From Natronoflexus pectinivorans (lineage in GTDB: Bacteria > Bacteroidota > Bacteroidia > Bacteroidales > Marinilabiliaceae): a stretch of DNA of 64,000 bases. The stretch lies in contig NZ_SLWK01000004.1 in NCBI RefSeq assembly GCF_004345615.1, positions 248,001 to 312,000 of the forward strand, written 5' to 3'. Shown here in pieces: positions 9,222-18,734 of the stretch (the first letter of the stretch is position 1; each line of letters begins with the position of its first letter). Position numbers and translations under genes: made by a program. The notes beneath the pieces are model-generated. The model was not told where the DNA came from. It saw only the letters and a list, made by a program, of their open reading frames with translations, and searched no databases.

Positions 9222-10175
9222 ATGACAATGATAATTCAACATATATCTTCTCTGTTACACAATCATGATTGTGTAATAGTACCTGGATTGGGTGGTTTTG
9301 TGGCAAACCACCGTGCATCTGTTATAAAAGAGGACAAGAATCTTTTTTTACCACCAGCTAAGGAAATCGGCTTTAACCGAAGTTTGATTCACAATGATGG
9401 ACTACTTGCAAATTGTATTTCAAGGAGCGAGGGAATTAGCTTTGAAGAAGCGCTTATTGCCATAGAAGACTTTGTCTCTGTAGTACGTGCTGATGTTGCA
9501 GTTGGCAAGAGTGTAGATTTGTGCGACATTGGAAGTTTGCGAGGAGATGCAATTGGGAATATATTGTTTACTCCCTCAACAACAAATAGTTTTTTACCGG
9601 AAGCTTTTGGCCTTGCCTCATTCCGGTTTGAACCTCTTGATTACAATCACACAGTGAAGTTTGAGAGGGAAATTCGTGTCCCAAGAGCGCTAAAACAAAA
9701 AACTTCGAGATATTATTGGGGAGCAGTTGCCGCCATGATGGCAGGATTACTGTTTCTTACCACCTCAGAGTTAAAAACACCGGAACTGAATCAGGAAGCA
9801 GGCTTTTTAAGCTTGCTACAGCCCACCACGGTTTTCAACAACACAGAAACCCAATCAACTGAGGTTATAGAACCTGTTGAAGTTATCCAAGAAGTACAAG
9901 ATATTTATACTGCAACCAATAACGTGAAGGCAAAGGCCAACAAGTCTTTTCATATAATAGCTGCCAGTTTTGTAAAACAAGAACCTGCCCGGGAAGCATT
10001 ACAATCTTTTATTCAGGAAGGATTTACCAATGCTCAGATTCTTGATGACGAGGCCGGAAAAATACGAATTGCCATTGAATCGTTTGAGCATAGAGAAACC
10101 GCTATTCAAAAAATGGACTCTCTGAGAAACATGCCCCACTTTAGCTCAGTTTGGGTGTACAGAAGTAAAAAGTAA
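9222..10175 (+). CDS. CCDC81-like HU domain protein with membrane segment and SPOR domain
   Basis: This 317-residue protein joins an HU-like DNA-binding module to the cell wall. Residues 3-137 match the two CCDC81-like prokaryotic HU domains of Bacteroidota (IIQHISSLLHNHDCVIVPGL, then GFNRSLIHNDGLLANCIS and an NxxFxPLD-like end). A membrane segment follows at about 164-181 (YYWGAVAAMMAGLLFLTT). Residues 240-317 form a SPOR domain (FHIIAASFVKQEPAREAL to SSVWVYRS), a fold that binds denuded septal peptidoglycan in other bacteria. The layout suggests a cytoplasmic HU part and a periplasmic SPOR part, perhaps linking nucleoid to septum; that is inference. Translation may begin at 9222 or 9228. 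Confidence 0.88.
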   Translation: MTMIIQHISSLLHNHDCVIVPGLGGFVANHRASVIKEDKNLFLPPAKEIGFNRSLIHNDGLLANCISRSEGISFEEALIAIEDFVSVVRADVAVGKSVDLCDIGSLRGDAIGNILFTPSTTNSFLPEAFGLASFRFEPLDYNHTVKFEREIRVPRALKQKTSRYYWGAVAAMMAGLLFLTTSELKTPELNQEAGFLSLLQPTTVFNNTETQSTEVIEPVEVIQEVQDIYTATNNVKAKANKSFHIIAASFVKQEPAREALQSFIQEGFTNAQILDDEAGKIRIAIESFEHRETAIQKMDSLRNMPHFSSVWVYRSKK

Positions 10176-10529
10176 AATTTCCGACGACCCACAGATACAA
10201 ATCACATCTTACAAATTCTTTTATTCTTCTGTATTTCAGGAAAACATAATAAAGGCAATATAGTGATAATCACCGAGCAATAAATTTGTTTGGTGATTAC
10301 TTCTTGGCATGCCAAAATTTAAACCATATCACTGTTTCGTCTTGAGGGATCATTTTCTTCTTCATAGAACTTCCTTTGCAATCTGAGATTATTTTTATCG
10401 GCCTTCAAAAAGTGCGATATTTAAACTAAATGCTCCGCAACAAGAGAAATAAGTAATCCATCAGCTTTGAATGGTTCAGAATTTTTCTTAACTTTTAATT
10501 GAATTAAAATCAGTTAATTAAAATTTAAA
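10176..10529. other. Gap with a possible 22-codon minus-strand ORF
   Basis: This region holds no full gene. On the minus strand 10365-10297 there is a 22-codon ORF (MKKKMIPQDETVIWFKFWHA followed by KK and TAA) preceded by AAAGGAAG, a good Shine-Dalgarno sequence four bases before its ATG. An inverted repeat, TAATCACC (about 10267-10274) with GGTGATTA (10292-10299), lies at its end. It could be a tiny real gene; no family is recognised. Confidence 0.3.
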
Positions 10530-11201
10530 ATGATGGACTATATAGTTAAAATCAGCAGCGCTGAATGGATAAATCATGATGTTTTAAAAGTTACAACGAA
10601 TAAACCGAAGGGGTATACATTTATTCCGGGGCAGGCGACCAATCTTACTATAAACAAGCCGGGACTGGATAAAAAATCAGCACCCTTTACATTTACATCA
10701 ACCCCCGACAAACCCTATTTGGAATTCATAATTAAAATATACGCCGATCATAATGGGTTTACCAATGAATTACAACAGGTAAAACCAGGGGATGAGCTTA
10801 AGATTGGCGATCCCTGAGGTTCCATTGAGCATCGTGGATCCGGCATTTTCATTGCCGGAGGTGCAGGTATTACACCTTTTATTTCAATTCTGCGTCAATT
10901 ACAAGAGGATTGGGAATCGGAAGAAAACAAACTCATTTATGCCAATAAAACGACAAAAGACATCATCCTTAAAGAGGAACTTGAAAAGATGCCCGGATTG
11001 AGCGTGATTCATATTTTATCGGAGGAAAACAATCCTGATTACAAACATGGATTCATTGACTATAAAACTGTAAGTTCTAACATCTCCTCTAAAAATCAGA
11101 AAATATATCTATGCGGTCCGGGAAAAATGATGGAGTCCATAGAGATCATCCTGAAAGAGTTAAACATTGAATCGGACAGAATAATTAAGGAAGAGTTTTA
11201 A
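10530..11201 (+). pseudogene. Flavodoxin/ferredoxin reductase-like protein interrupted by one in-frame TGA
   Basis: The frame encodes an FAD- and NAD-binding reductase of the ferredoxin-NADP reductase superfamily, about 223 residues long. The N-terminal FAD-binding barrel has PGQATNLTINKPG and APFTFTSTPD. The NAD-binding half has IFIAGGAGITPFISILRQL and the C-terminal LCGPGKMMESI. At 10815-10817 the codon is TGA where the family motif GDPWG needs Trp, so TGG to TGA is the simplest explanation. The frame continues undamaged on both sides with no frameshift. The upstream piece (10530-10817) would be 95 residues and lack the NAD-binding half. It may be a recent nonsense mutation, a sequencing error, or rarely read-through. 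It stands alone. Confidence 0.85.
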
Positions 11202-11451
11202 AAAGCAAGTCGAATGAGGGAAAACGCAAAATACATGAAGAAAAACATGGAAAAACAAGGCCTTATCATTTAAATATCTGAAGATTACATCAACAATCTT
11301 AATCTTTGTGTTATACTATAGTTTTTGTCGACCGACAATCTCTATACACATCCTATTTAACTGCTTCAATCATATTCACCTCGAAGGGTGAAGATGAAAG
11401 ATCTGTGAAATAATACATTTGCCACTTCGGGATTATCAGCCCAAACGTATC

Positions 11452-12429
11452 TCAAAAATGTAGGATTGGATATTTGATCAATCCAGCAGAAAGAAGCATC
11501 CAAACCCCATATATCCCCAATAAAATAATAGACTCCCAACGATCGAGCTGCCGCTTTCTGCCTGTAAACATTGCCAGAATAAGGAATACGGTTCCAGCTA
11601 CTAAAAACAAGAGATCAATATTGTATGAACCAGAAAAGTTAATAGGCATAATAACAGAACCGATTCCTAAAATCCATAAAACATTAAATATATTAGAGCC
11701 AATAATATTTCCAATGGCGATATTAACATTCTTTTTGCGCATGGCAACGATTGAAGTTACCAGTTCAGGTAATGAGGTACCAATCGCCAAAACAGTTAAA
11801 CCTATTACCTTCTCGCTGATATTAATTGCTTTGGCAAGATTTACAGCAGAAGTGACAGAAACTTGTCCTCCAACCAGAAGAAAGCCCAATCCGGAAACGA
11901 TTAATAACCATCCCTTTTTCTTCGATACAATTATTCCTGTCTTCTGGTCTTCGGTTCTATCCAATTTTGACTGATGAAACAGATATATCAGAAACAGAGT
12001 GAAAACAATAAGCATAAATATACCATCCAACCTGGAAACAGAATCAGTACGCGAAGAAATAAAAAAATCATTTCCAAATAGCAAAAGCATTACAACAGCC
12101 AATAAAGAAACCGGGATCTCTCTGCGAATGGTCTCTTTCTGAATGGACAATGGCATCATCAGGCCACACACACCCAGAATCACCAATAAATTAAAGTTAT
12201 TACTCCCTATTACATTAGCGAGGGCAATGTCTGAATGATCATCTATAATAGCCAGTAGGCTGACTACAAACTCAGGCACTGAAGTCCCAAAGGCAACAAT
12301 CGTAAGCCCAATTAACATCTCAGAAAACCCATATCTACGAGCAATTCCTGAGGCTCCAGCAACAAGCCAGTCACCACCCTTTACTGTAATAGCCAACCCG
12401 AAGATAAGCAGTATAACATGTAGCATCAT
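11452..12429 (-). CDS. Calcium/sodium antiporter, CaCA family (YrbG-like)
   Basis: This 325-residue inner-membrane protein exchanges Ca2+ for Na+ or H+. It shows the internal duplication of the CaCA superfamily: two alpha repeats with the ion-binding signatures GTSVPEFVVS and, in the second half, GTSLPELVTS, each followed by an IGSNNFN / IGSNIFN motif. About ten hydrophobic helices are visible. Length and layout fit the bacterial YrbG/K+-independent group. It is transcribed alone and divergently from corA, so the two ion transporters share a 247-base upstream region in which I found no clear promoter. Precise ion specificity cannot be read from the sequence. Confidence 0.93.
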   Translation of the reverse strand: MMLHVILLIFGLAITVKGGDWLVAGASGIARRYGFSEMLIGLTIVAFGTSVPEFVVSLLAIIDDHSDIALANVIGSNNFNLLVILGVCGLMMPLSIQKETIRREIPVSLLAVVMLLLFGNDFFISSRTDSVSRLDGIFMLIVFTLFLIYLFHQSKLDRTEDQKTGIIVSKKKGWLLIVSGLGFLLVGGQVSVTSAVNLAKAINISEKVIGLTVLAIGTSLPELVTSIVAMRKKNVNIAIGNIIGSNIFNVLWILGIGSVIMPINFSGSYNIDLLFLVAGTVFLILAMFTGRKRQLDRWESIILLGIYGVWMLLSAGLIKYPILHF

Positions 12430-12676
12430 AAGATCAAACAGATCATTTGGATAAAAAACAGATCATATTGAATTAATAATTTGCAAACGACTCCAACAAA
12501 TGCAGATATAAAAATTAAGCACGAATCACAAAAAAGTATGAAATTAGCGTAACAAACAAATGAACCATTCTTGAGTGAGAAACCAATAACCCAAATCATA
12601 CGAAACCAACAACTTAAACAAATCATTTTCAAATGAAAGTTCCATGAGACCAGCAAATTAGATTAATTATACACAA

Positions 12677-13813
12677 ATGAAATATAAAACAAAAAAATCA
12701 GCAGTTCAAATCCGGGGTCTTTTTGGCTCGGTAATTCAGCACAAAGTAAAACGAAAACCACCAGGTCAGCCACCCGGAACTGTTCTCCACACCGGGATAA
12801 AAAAAATAGAAGAGTTAAAAATGACTCTTCATGATTTTGATGAAAACCATTACGAGAACATATCCATAGAAAAAATAACAGACGCAGAAAGATATATTAA
12901 AAGTGCATCAAAAACATGGATTCAAATACATGGTCTTCATGACATCGAAAAATTAATGGAAATATGGAACTTTTTTGACATTCATCCATTGGTACAGGAA
13001 GACATCGTAAGTGTAAATCAACGTCCCAAAGTAGAGCCATACGATGACATAATTTTTATTGTATTGCGAATGATTAAAGGGGTTAACAACACAAACGAGG
13101 AACTACAAACAGAACAACTCAGTATTGTTTTGGGAAAAAACTATGTACTTTCATTTCAGGAGAGTGATGATTCGCTATTTGATCCAATAATACGAAGACT
13201 TACTTTGAGTAATACCCGATTACGTAGATTATCCTGTGACTATCTTGCATACGCATTGCTCGATAACGTGGTAGATCATTATTTCTCGGCACTGGACATG
13301 ACCGGAGAACTATTAGAATCAATCGAAGAACAAGTGATCAGCAATCCTAAGCCAATTAACCTTCGACATATTCATGCATTGAGGAGGGATCTTATCTTTC
13401 TTCGAAAATCAGTCTGGTCGTTGAGGGATGGACTAAATAGTTTAATACGTGATGAATCTCCTTTGATTAGCACCGACGTAAAAGTCTTTTTAAGGGATGT
13501 TTACGATCACATCGTTCAGGTCATTGACAGTATTGAAAACCATCGTGAGATGGTATTCAGTTTGTACGACATGTACATGTCCGGTCTTAGCAATCGCATG
13601 AATGAAATCATGAAAGTGCTCACCATCATCGCCACCATTTTTATTCCACTTACATTTATTGCAGGAATTTATGGAATGAATTTCAATCCGGAAACGAGCC
13701 CATTAAATATGCCTGAACTCAACTGGGAATGGGGCTATCCGGCCTCACTGCTCATAATGGCAACGGTAGCTGCCATCATGATGTTTTATTTTAAACGAAA
13801 GGGCTGGTTGTAG
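12677..13813 (+). CDS. corA: Magnesium/cobalt transporter CorA
   Basis: CorA is a pentameric Mg2+ channel of the inner membrane that also passes Co2+ and Ni2+. The protein has 378 residues: a large cytoplasmic N-terminal funnel (about 1-310, with EDIVSVNQRPKVEPYDD near the start of the alpha/beta part) and two C-terminal transmembrane helices. The signature YGMNF at the end of the first helix is the selectivity GMN motif. The C-terminus is short and basic (YFKRKGWL), as usual. The gene converges on nifJ, with a shared terminator between them. Confidence 0.96.
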   Translation: MKYKTKKSAVQIRGLFGSVIQHKVKRKPPGQPPGTVLHTGIKKIEELKMTLHDFDENHYENISIEKITDAERYIKSASKTWIQIHGLHDIEKLMEIWNFFDIHPLVQEDIVSVNQRPKVEPYDDIIFIVLRMIKGVNNTNEELQTEQLSIVLGKNYVLSFQESDDSLFDPIIRRLTLSNTRLRRLSCDYLAYALLDNVVDHYFSALDMTGELLESIEEQVISNPKPINLRHIHALRRDLIFLRKSVWSLRDGLNSLIRDESPLISTDVKVFLRDVYDHIVQVIDSIENHREMVFSLYDMYMSGLSNRMNEIMKVLTIIATIFIPLTFIAGIYGMNFNPETSPLNMPELNWEWGYPASLLIMATVAAIMMFYFKRKGWL

Positions 13814-13839
13814 TCTTAATCTGATGTTAATATCACAAA

Positions 13840-13867
13840 AAAAGCTGCCCCGTAGGGGGCAGCTTTT
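13840..13867. terminator. Bidirectional terminator between corA and nifJ
   Basis: A perfect 12-bp GC-rich stem (13840-13851 with 13856-13867) and a GTAG loop, flanked by A-rich and T-rich sequence, between two convergent genes. Confidence 0.92.
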
Positions 13868-13888
13868 AATTTTATCGAAAAGTTTCGA

Positions 13889-16800
13889 CTACTCTACAAC
13901 TTTGTAATCCACCTCGGCAAGTCGCTTATAAGTGCTGTAACGCCATTTTGCATTTTCCTCAGCAGCAACAAACAACTCTTTTGCTGCATCGGGGAATGCT
14001 TTCATCAATGATGTATAACGCACTTCGCCTTTCAGGAAGTCCTGGAACTTACTCCAATCCGGCTCTTTACTATCAAGCACAAACGGGTTCTTTCCTTCCG
14101 CTTCCAACATTGGGTTGTAACGGTACAGTTGCCAGTAACCAGCCTCAACAGCTAATTTGGTTTCATTTTGTGCGTTGCCCATACCGCCGCGTAATCCATG
14201 ACTAATACATGGAGAATAAGCGATAATAACAGATGGTCCGGGATAAGCTTCAGCTTCTTTCAACGCTTTGAAGTATTGAGCCTGATTTGCTCCCATTCCA
14301 ACCTGAGCTACATACACATATCCGTACGTGGTGGCCATCAAGCCAAGATCCTTTTTCCGGATACGTTTTCCAGCAGCAGCAAACTTGGCAACGGCACCTA
14401 CTGGAGTCGATTTAGAAGCCTGACCTCCGGTATTTGAATAAACCTCGGTATCCATTACCAGGATGTTAATGTCTTTACCTGACGCAATAACGTGGTCAAG
14501 ACCACCAAAACCGATGTCATAAGCCCATCCGTCACCACCGAACACCCAAACAGATTTCTTAGCCAGATAATCTTTCAGAGCAAGGATTTCTTTTGCAACG
14601 GCATGCTTTTCAGATTCAAGAGCTTTCAGAACAGCATTTGAAACTTCACGGGTTTTACTACCATCATCTTTCGCTGCCAACCACGCTTCAAATGCTGCTT
14701 TAGTAGCAGGTGCAACCTCGTTCAGGGAGGCTTTCATTTTAAGTTCAATGCGATCGCGCAACTTGTCAACTGCGGTAACCATACCCATACCGTACTCAGC
14801 ATTGTCTTCGAATAGAGAGTTGGCCCATGCTGGTCCACGTCCGTCTTTGTCGGCACAATATGGAGTTGCAGGTGCTGAACCACCATAAATTGAAGAACAA
14901 CCTGTTGCATTGGCAATCATCATTCTGTCGCCATACAATTGGGTAATCAGCTTGATATAAGGCGTTTCACCACACCCAGCACAAGCTCCGGAGAACTCAA
15001 ACAATGGCTGAGCAAACTGCGAAGCCTTAACGTTCATATCTTTTGCCTGGATGGTATCCTTTATGGTCACCTTCTCAGCCATGTAGTCCCAACGATCAGT
15101 CTCTACCATTTGGCTATCCAGAGACTTCATTACCAAAGCCTTTGTTTTTGAAGGACAAACTTCAGCACAGTTACCGCAACCTGTACAATCAAGTACACTT
15201 ACTTGAATACGGTACTGTAAACCGTCAAATCCTTTCCCGTTTGGCTTAATGGTTACTGTTCCATCTGGAGCAGATGCCAACTCTTTTTCATCCAACAGGA
15301 ATGGACGGATAGCAGCATGAGGACAAACATAAGCACACTGGTTGCACTGAATACAGTTGTCAGACTGCCACTCGGGAACGTTAACAGCAATACCACGTTT
15401 TTCGTAAGCGGTAGTTCCGGCAGGGAAAGTTCCGTCTTCACGCCCTAAAAATGCACTAACAGGCAGATCGTCACCTTTTTGAGCATTGATTGGGAACACC
15501 ATATCTTTGATAAACTCTGGCAACACTTTTCCATTTCCATTAGACTTGGCATCAGCAAGAGAAGCCCAATCTGCAGGAACTTCAACTTTTGTAACATCCC
15601 CTCCTTTGTCAATAGCACTGTAGTTCATGTTAACGATGTCTTCACCTTTCATTCCGAAAGACTTCACAACAAATTTCTTCATCTCATCAACTGCCTGTTC
15701 GTAAGGAATTACTCCGGCAATTTTAAAGAATGCAGACTGCATGATTGTATTGGTACGGTTCCCCAACCCAATCTCCTCTGCAATGGCAGTTGCATTAATG
15801 ATGTAGAATTGAATGTCGTTCTCAGCCATGTAGCGTTTCACATCATTGGGAAGACGATTCTTGGTTTCTTCAACATCCCAGTGACTGTTCAACAGGAATG
15901 TTCCTCCCTTTTTCAGTCCCTTAAGCATATCGTAGCGTCCAAGGTAAGCAGGTACGTGACATGCAACAAAGTCAGGTGTATTTACTAAATATGGTGAACG
16001 AATTGGTGTATCACCAAAACGAAGATGAGAAATGGTAATACCACCAGATTTTTTGGAGTCGTATGAGAAGTAGGCTTGAGCGTATTTGTCAGTGGTGTTA
16101 CCAATAATCATAATGCTGTTCTTATTGGCACCTACGGTTCCATCAGAACCTAAACCATAAAATTTACCGGCAAAAGTTCCCTCTGCACTCAAATCAATCT
16201 CTGGCAATAATGGCAGAGAAGTAAAAGTAACATCATCAACAATACCTACAGTAAATTTATTCTTAGGCTCATTTCTTTTCAGGTTTTCAAACACAGAAAC
16301 CATCATGGCCGGAGTTGTGTCTTTTGAAGAGAGACCGTAACGTCCGCTGATGATCATTGGTGCATTTTCCTTACCTTGGAAAAGTTCGCAAATATCAAGA
16401 TAAAGTGGGTCTCCGTTTGCTCCTGGTTCTTTGGTACGATCCAAAACAGCAATGCGCTTACAGCTTTTTGGGAAAGCTTCGAAGAAATATTTGGCGGAGA
16501 ATGGACGATAAAGATGTACAGCGATCAGACCTGTTTTTTCACCTTTAGCGTTAAGATAATCTATGGTTTCTTTGATGGTATCGGTAATCGACCCCATTGC
16601 CACAATAACATTTTCAGCATCAGCAGCTCCATAGTAATCAAATGGACGATACTTACGACCAGTGATTTCTGAAATCTTATCCATATACTCAGCGACCATA
16701 TCAGGAATGGCGTTATAGAATGGATTAGCAGCTTCACGACTCTGGAAATAGATATCCGGATTTTGAGCTGTACCACGGGTAACTGGGCGCTCAGGGTTCA

Positions 16801-17428
16801 ATGAGTTATCACGGAATTTCTGAAGCGCCTCCTTATCAAGAAGTGGCTCAAGAGCATCTTGCTCCATCAATTCAACTTTCTGAATTTCATGAGAAGTACG
16901 GAATCCATCAAAGAAATGAAGGAATGGAACCCTCGACTTAATGGATGTAAGGTGAGCAACACCAGCCAAGTCCATTACTTCCTGCACACTGCCGGTAGCC
17001 AGCATAGCAAAACCAGTTTGACGTGCGGACATAACATCACTGTGGTCTCCAAAAATTGATAGTGCCTGAGCAGCCAAACTACGTGCACTCACATGAAATA
17101 CTCCGGGTAACAACTCACCCGCAATTTTGTACATATTTGGGATCATCAATAACAGTCCCTGAGAAGCAGTAAAGGTTGATGTTAACGCACCAGCCTGAAG
17201 AGCTCCATGCACAGCACCGGCAGCACCGGCTTCTGACTGCATTTCTTCCAACTTTACAGTTTCTCCAAAAATGTTCTTTCTTCCATTAGCCGCCCACTCA
17301 TCTACGTACTCAGCCATATTGGAAGAGGGTGTAATGGGATAGATAGCAGCCACTTCGCTAAACATATAAGCGATATGTGAGGCAGCATAGTTCCCGTCAC
17401 AGGTAATAAACTTTTTTGCTTTTGCCAT
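13889..17428 (-). CDS. nifJ: Pyruvate:ferredoxin (flavodoxin) oxidoreductase
   Basis: This 1179-residue single-chain enzyme oxidises pyruvate with CoA to acetyl-CoA and CO2 and reduces ferredoxin or flavodoxin. All subunit-equivalents are fused in the standard order: N-terminal pyruvate-binding domains (SEVAAIYPITPSS), gamma domain, a 2x[4Fe-4S] ferredoxin domain near residues 690-760 (CIQCNQCAYVCP and CTGCGNCAEVCP), and the C-terminal TPP domain with GDGWAYDIGFGGLDH near residue 970 plus CAGCGETPY. The four-cysteine motifs are complete. Such enzymes are oxygen-sensitive, so the cell probably has an anaerobic phase. It is a single-gene unit ending at the terminator shared with corA. Confidence 0.98.
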   Translation of the reverse strand: MAKAKKFITCDGNYAASHIAYMFSEVAAIYPITPSSNMAEYVDEWAANGRKNIFGETVKLEEMQSEAGAAGAVHGALQAGALTSTFTASQGLLLMIPNMYKIAGELLPGVFHVSARSLAAQALSIFGDHSDVMSARQTGFAMLATGSVQEVMDLAGVAHLTSIKSRVPFLHFFDGFRTSHEIQKVELMEQDALEPLLDKEALQKFRDNSLNPERPVTRGTAQNPDIYFQSREAANPFYNAIPDMVAEYMDKISEITGRKYRPFDYYGAADAENVIVAMGSITDTIKETIDYLNAKGEKTGLIAVHLYRPFSAKYFFEAFPKSCKRIAVLDRTKEPGANGDPLYLDICELFQGKENAPMIISGRYGLSSKDTTPAMMVSVFENLKRNEPKNKFTVGIVDDVTFTSLPLLPEIDLSAEGTFAGKFYGLGSDGTVGANKNSIMIIGNTTDKYAQAYFSYDSKKSGGITISHLRFGDTPIRSPYLVNTPDFVACHVPAYLGRYDMLKGLKKGGTFLLNSHWDVEETKNRLPNDVKRYMAENDIQFYIINATAIAEEIGLGNRTNTIMQSAFFKIAGVIPYEQAVDEMKKFVVKSFGMKGEDIVNMNYSAIDKGGDVTKVEVPADWASLADAKSNGNGKVLPEFIKDMVFPINAQKGDDLPVSAFLGREDGTFPAGTTAYEKRGIAVNVPEWQSDNCIQCNQCAYVCPHAAIRPFLLDEKELASAPDGTVTIKPNGKGFDGLQYRIQVSVLDCTGCGNCAEVCPSKTKALVMKSLDSQMVETDRWDYMAEKVTIKDTIQAKDMNVKASQFAQPLFEFSGACAGCGETPYIKLITQLYGDRMMIANATGCSSIYGGSAPATPYCADKDGRGPAWANSLFEDNAEYGMGMVTAVDKLRDRIELKMKASLNEVAPATKAAFEAWLAAKDDGSKTREVSNAVLKALESEKHAVAKEILALKDYLAKKSVWVFGGDGWAYDIGFGGLDHVIASGKDINILVMDTEVYSNTGGQASKSTPVGAVAKFAAAGKRIRKKDLGLMATTYGYVYVAQVGMGANQAQYFKALKEAEAYPGPSVIIAYSPCISHGLRGGMGNAQNETKLAVEAGYWQLYRYNPMLEAEGKNPFVLDSKEPDWSKFQDFLKGEVRYTSLMKAFPDAAKELFVAAEENAKWRYSTYKRLAEVDYKVVE

Positions 17429-17521
17429 TTGTCTATTCTCTTTTACAGTTTATAAATCAATTAGTTATTTCGCTTTATCGAATTTTATATCTATTAACTC
17501 CACTATTTAGATCACACTGAA

Positions 17522-18700
17522 CTACTCCAAAAAACCAAACAGCCATAATGGAACATCCTTTCCATGACCTACTTCAAGCATATTGCAGGCATGCCACACA
17601 TCCTCGTTCTTTCCCTTTCCTGTTTTTGGTCTGTTTCCTACATTAAACAGATGAGTCTCATCTATAATAAAATCGGTAGTTCGACTATATCCAACCTGAT
17701 GATTATAGCCTATCTGATTGCTAAAGAACGTTTTGTTTAAAACCTCATTTTCAACATCTCCTCTTGCCACCGAATACAAAAGATTTGGGTTCTGCAAGTA
17801 TATCTCCGAGGGTTTCTTCAAAGGTTCTGATTGGCCTTCATATAATAGGTTTATTAAACGGGCTTGATTCAGATACTTTAAATAATTTATAATGGTTGCG
17901 CGACTTGTTTCCACTTCCTGACTCAATCGACTCACATTTGGTTGAAAAGGAGCTGAACAGGCAATAATATACAATAATTTCCTTAGTTTGGGAAGATATT
18001 TAAGTTCAATTTGTTGCAAATAGCTAATGTCGATTTCAAGTACCAAATTGATGTTTTTCAATAAATTCTCAAGGTAGTTGCTTTTCTCAAGGAAGAATGG
18101 ATAATACCCATGATGCAGATAATCGTTGTAATAAGCCAAAGGTTTTATGGAATCAACAATATCTGTTGCAATGCGAGTATGATCAGTTAAAATTTCGTCT
18201 AGCTTAAATGCAGGAAATTTATTATCGCTTTTATGGTTAATGTATTCACGAAAAGAGAAGCCCTCCAAAGAGTATATATCAGCTTTTACAAGCAAGTCGT
18301 GCCCTTTTTCGGGTAGCATCAGTGGTGAGCCACTAAAGATAATTTGCAAATCAGGGAAACTGTCATAACAGGTAACCAATTCTGAAGCCCATTCGGGATA
18401 TTTAAAAACCTGATCTAAAACCAGGGTTTTTCCACCTGTCTTCTGAAATTCATCCGCAAAAGATATGATGGTGCGATCAGAGAAATAAAGATTATTCAAG
18501 TTTACGTATAGACATGATTTATCGTTGCCATATACAGTCGAAACAAAATCCAGCAAAAAACTGGTTTTTCCTACCCCACGAGCACCAACAATTCCGATTA
18601 ACCGGCTATTCCAGTTAACCTGATCCATTAATCCTCTACGAATAGGTACACTTAAATGATCCAGCAGGTACTTATGCGTTTTAAAAAAAGCCTGCATCAT
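17522..18700 (-). CDS. AAA family ATPase with degenerate DUF4143-like C-terminal part
   Basis: This 392-residue protein is of the AAA_14/DUF4143 type common in Bacteroidota, with no settled function. The P-loop GARGVGKTS is at residues 39-47. The Walker B region reads TLVLDQVF, so the usual acidic pair (DE) is DQ, which may weaken hydrolysis. A winged-helix part (about 255-310, SRLSQEVETSRATIINYLKY) and a C-terminal nuclease-like region follow, but the expected acidic-x-Lys active site is not apparent (TDFIIDETHLFNVG). It is monocistronic. A 9-bp dyad brackets the start codon. The promoter element TAACTTTG lies at 18727-18734 on this strand. Function remains unknown. Confidence 0.8.
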   Translation of the reverse strand: MMQAFFKTHKYLLDHLSVPIRRGLMDQVNWNSRLIGIVGARGVGKTSFLLDFVSTVYGNDKSCLYVNLNNLYFSDRTIISFADEFQKTGGKTLVLDQVFKYPEWASELVTCYDSFPDLQIIFSGSPLMLPEKGHDLLVKADIYSLEGFSFREYINHKSDNKFPAFKLDEILTDHTRIATDIVDSIKPLAYYNDYLHHGYYPFFLEKSNYLENLLKNINLVLEIDISYLQQIELKYLPKLRKLLYIIACSAPFQPNVSRLSQEVETSRATIINYLKYLNQARLINLLYEGQSEPLKKPSEIYLQNPNLLYSVARGDVENEVLNKTFFSNQIGYNHQVGYSRTTDFIIDETHLFNVGNRPKTGKGKNEDVWHACNMLEVGHGKDVPLWLFGFLE

Positions 18701-18734
18701 AACAAAAAATGTTTCTTTTTATGATGCAAAGTTA
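18693..18734 (-). promoter_or_regulatory. Promoter element and 9-bp dyad over the AAA ATPase start
   Basis: TAACTTTG (minus strand, 18734-18727) matches TAnnTTTG. A perfect inverted repeat TGCATCATA (18693-18701) / TATGATGCA (18720-18728) overlaps both the start codon and the -7 element. This is the geometry of an operator; the bound protein is unknown. Confidence 0.5.

Noticed and set aside
11474-11974. 166-codon plus-strand frame
   Set aside because: Antisense to the CaCA antiporter; the protein has no family features.
12426-12656. 76-codon minus-strand frame upstream of the antiporter
   Set aside because: Runs into the antiporter start, is hydrophobic by base composition only, and has no ribosome binding site.
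12700-12720. tRNA-like T-loop word GTTCAAATCC
   Set aside because: Falls inside the corA coding region and no acceptor or anticodon arms fit around it.
15479-15988. 169-codon plus-strand frame
   Set aside because: Antisense to nifJ, with no family features.
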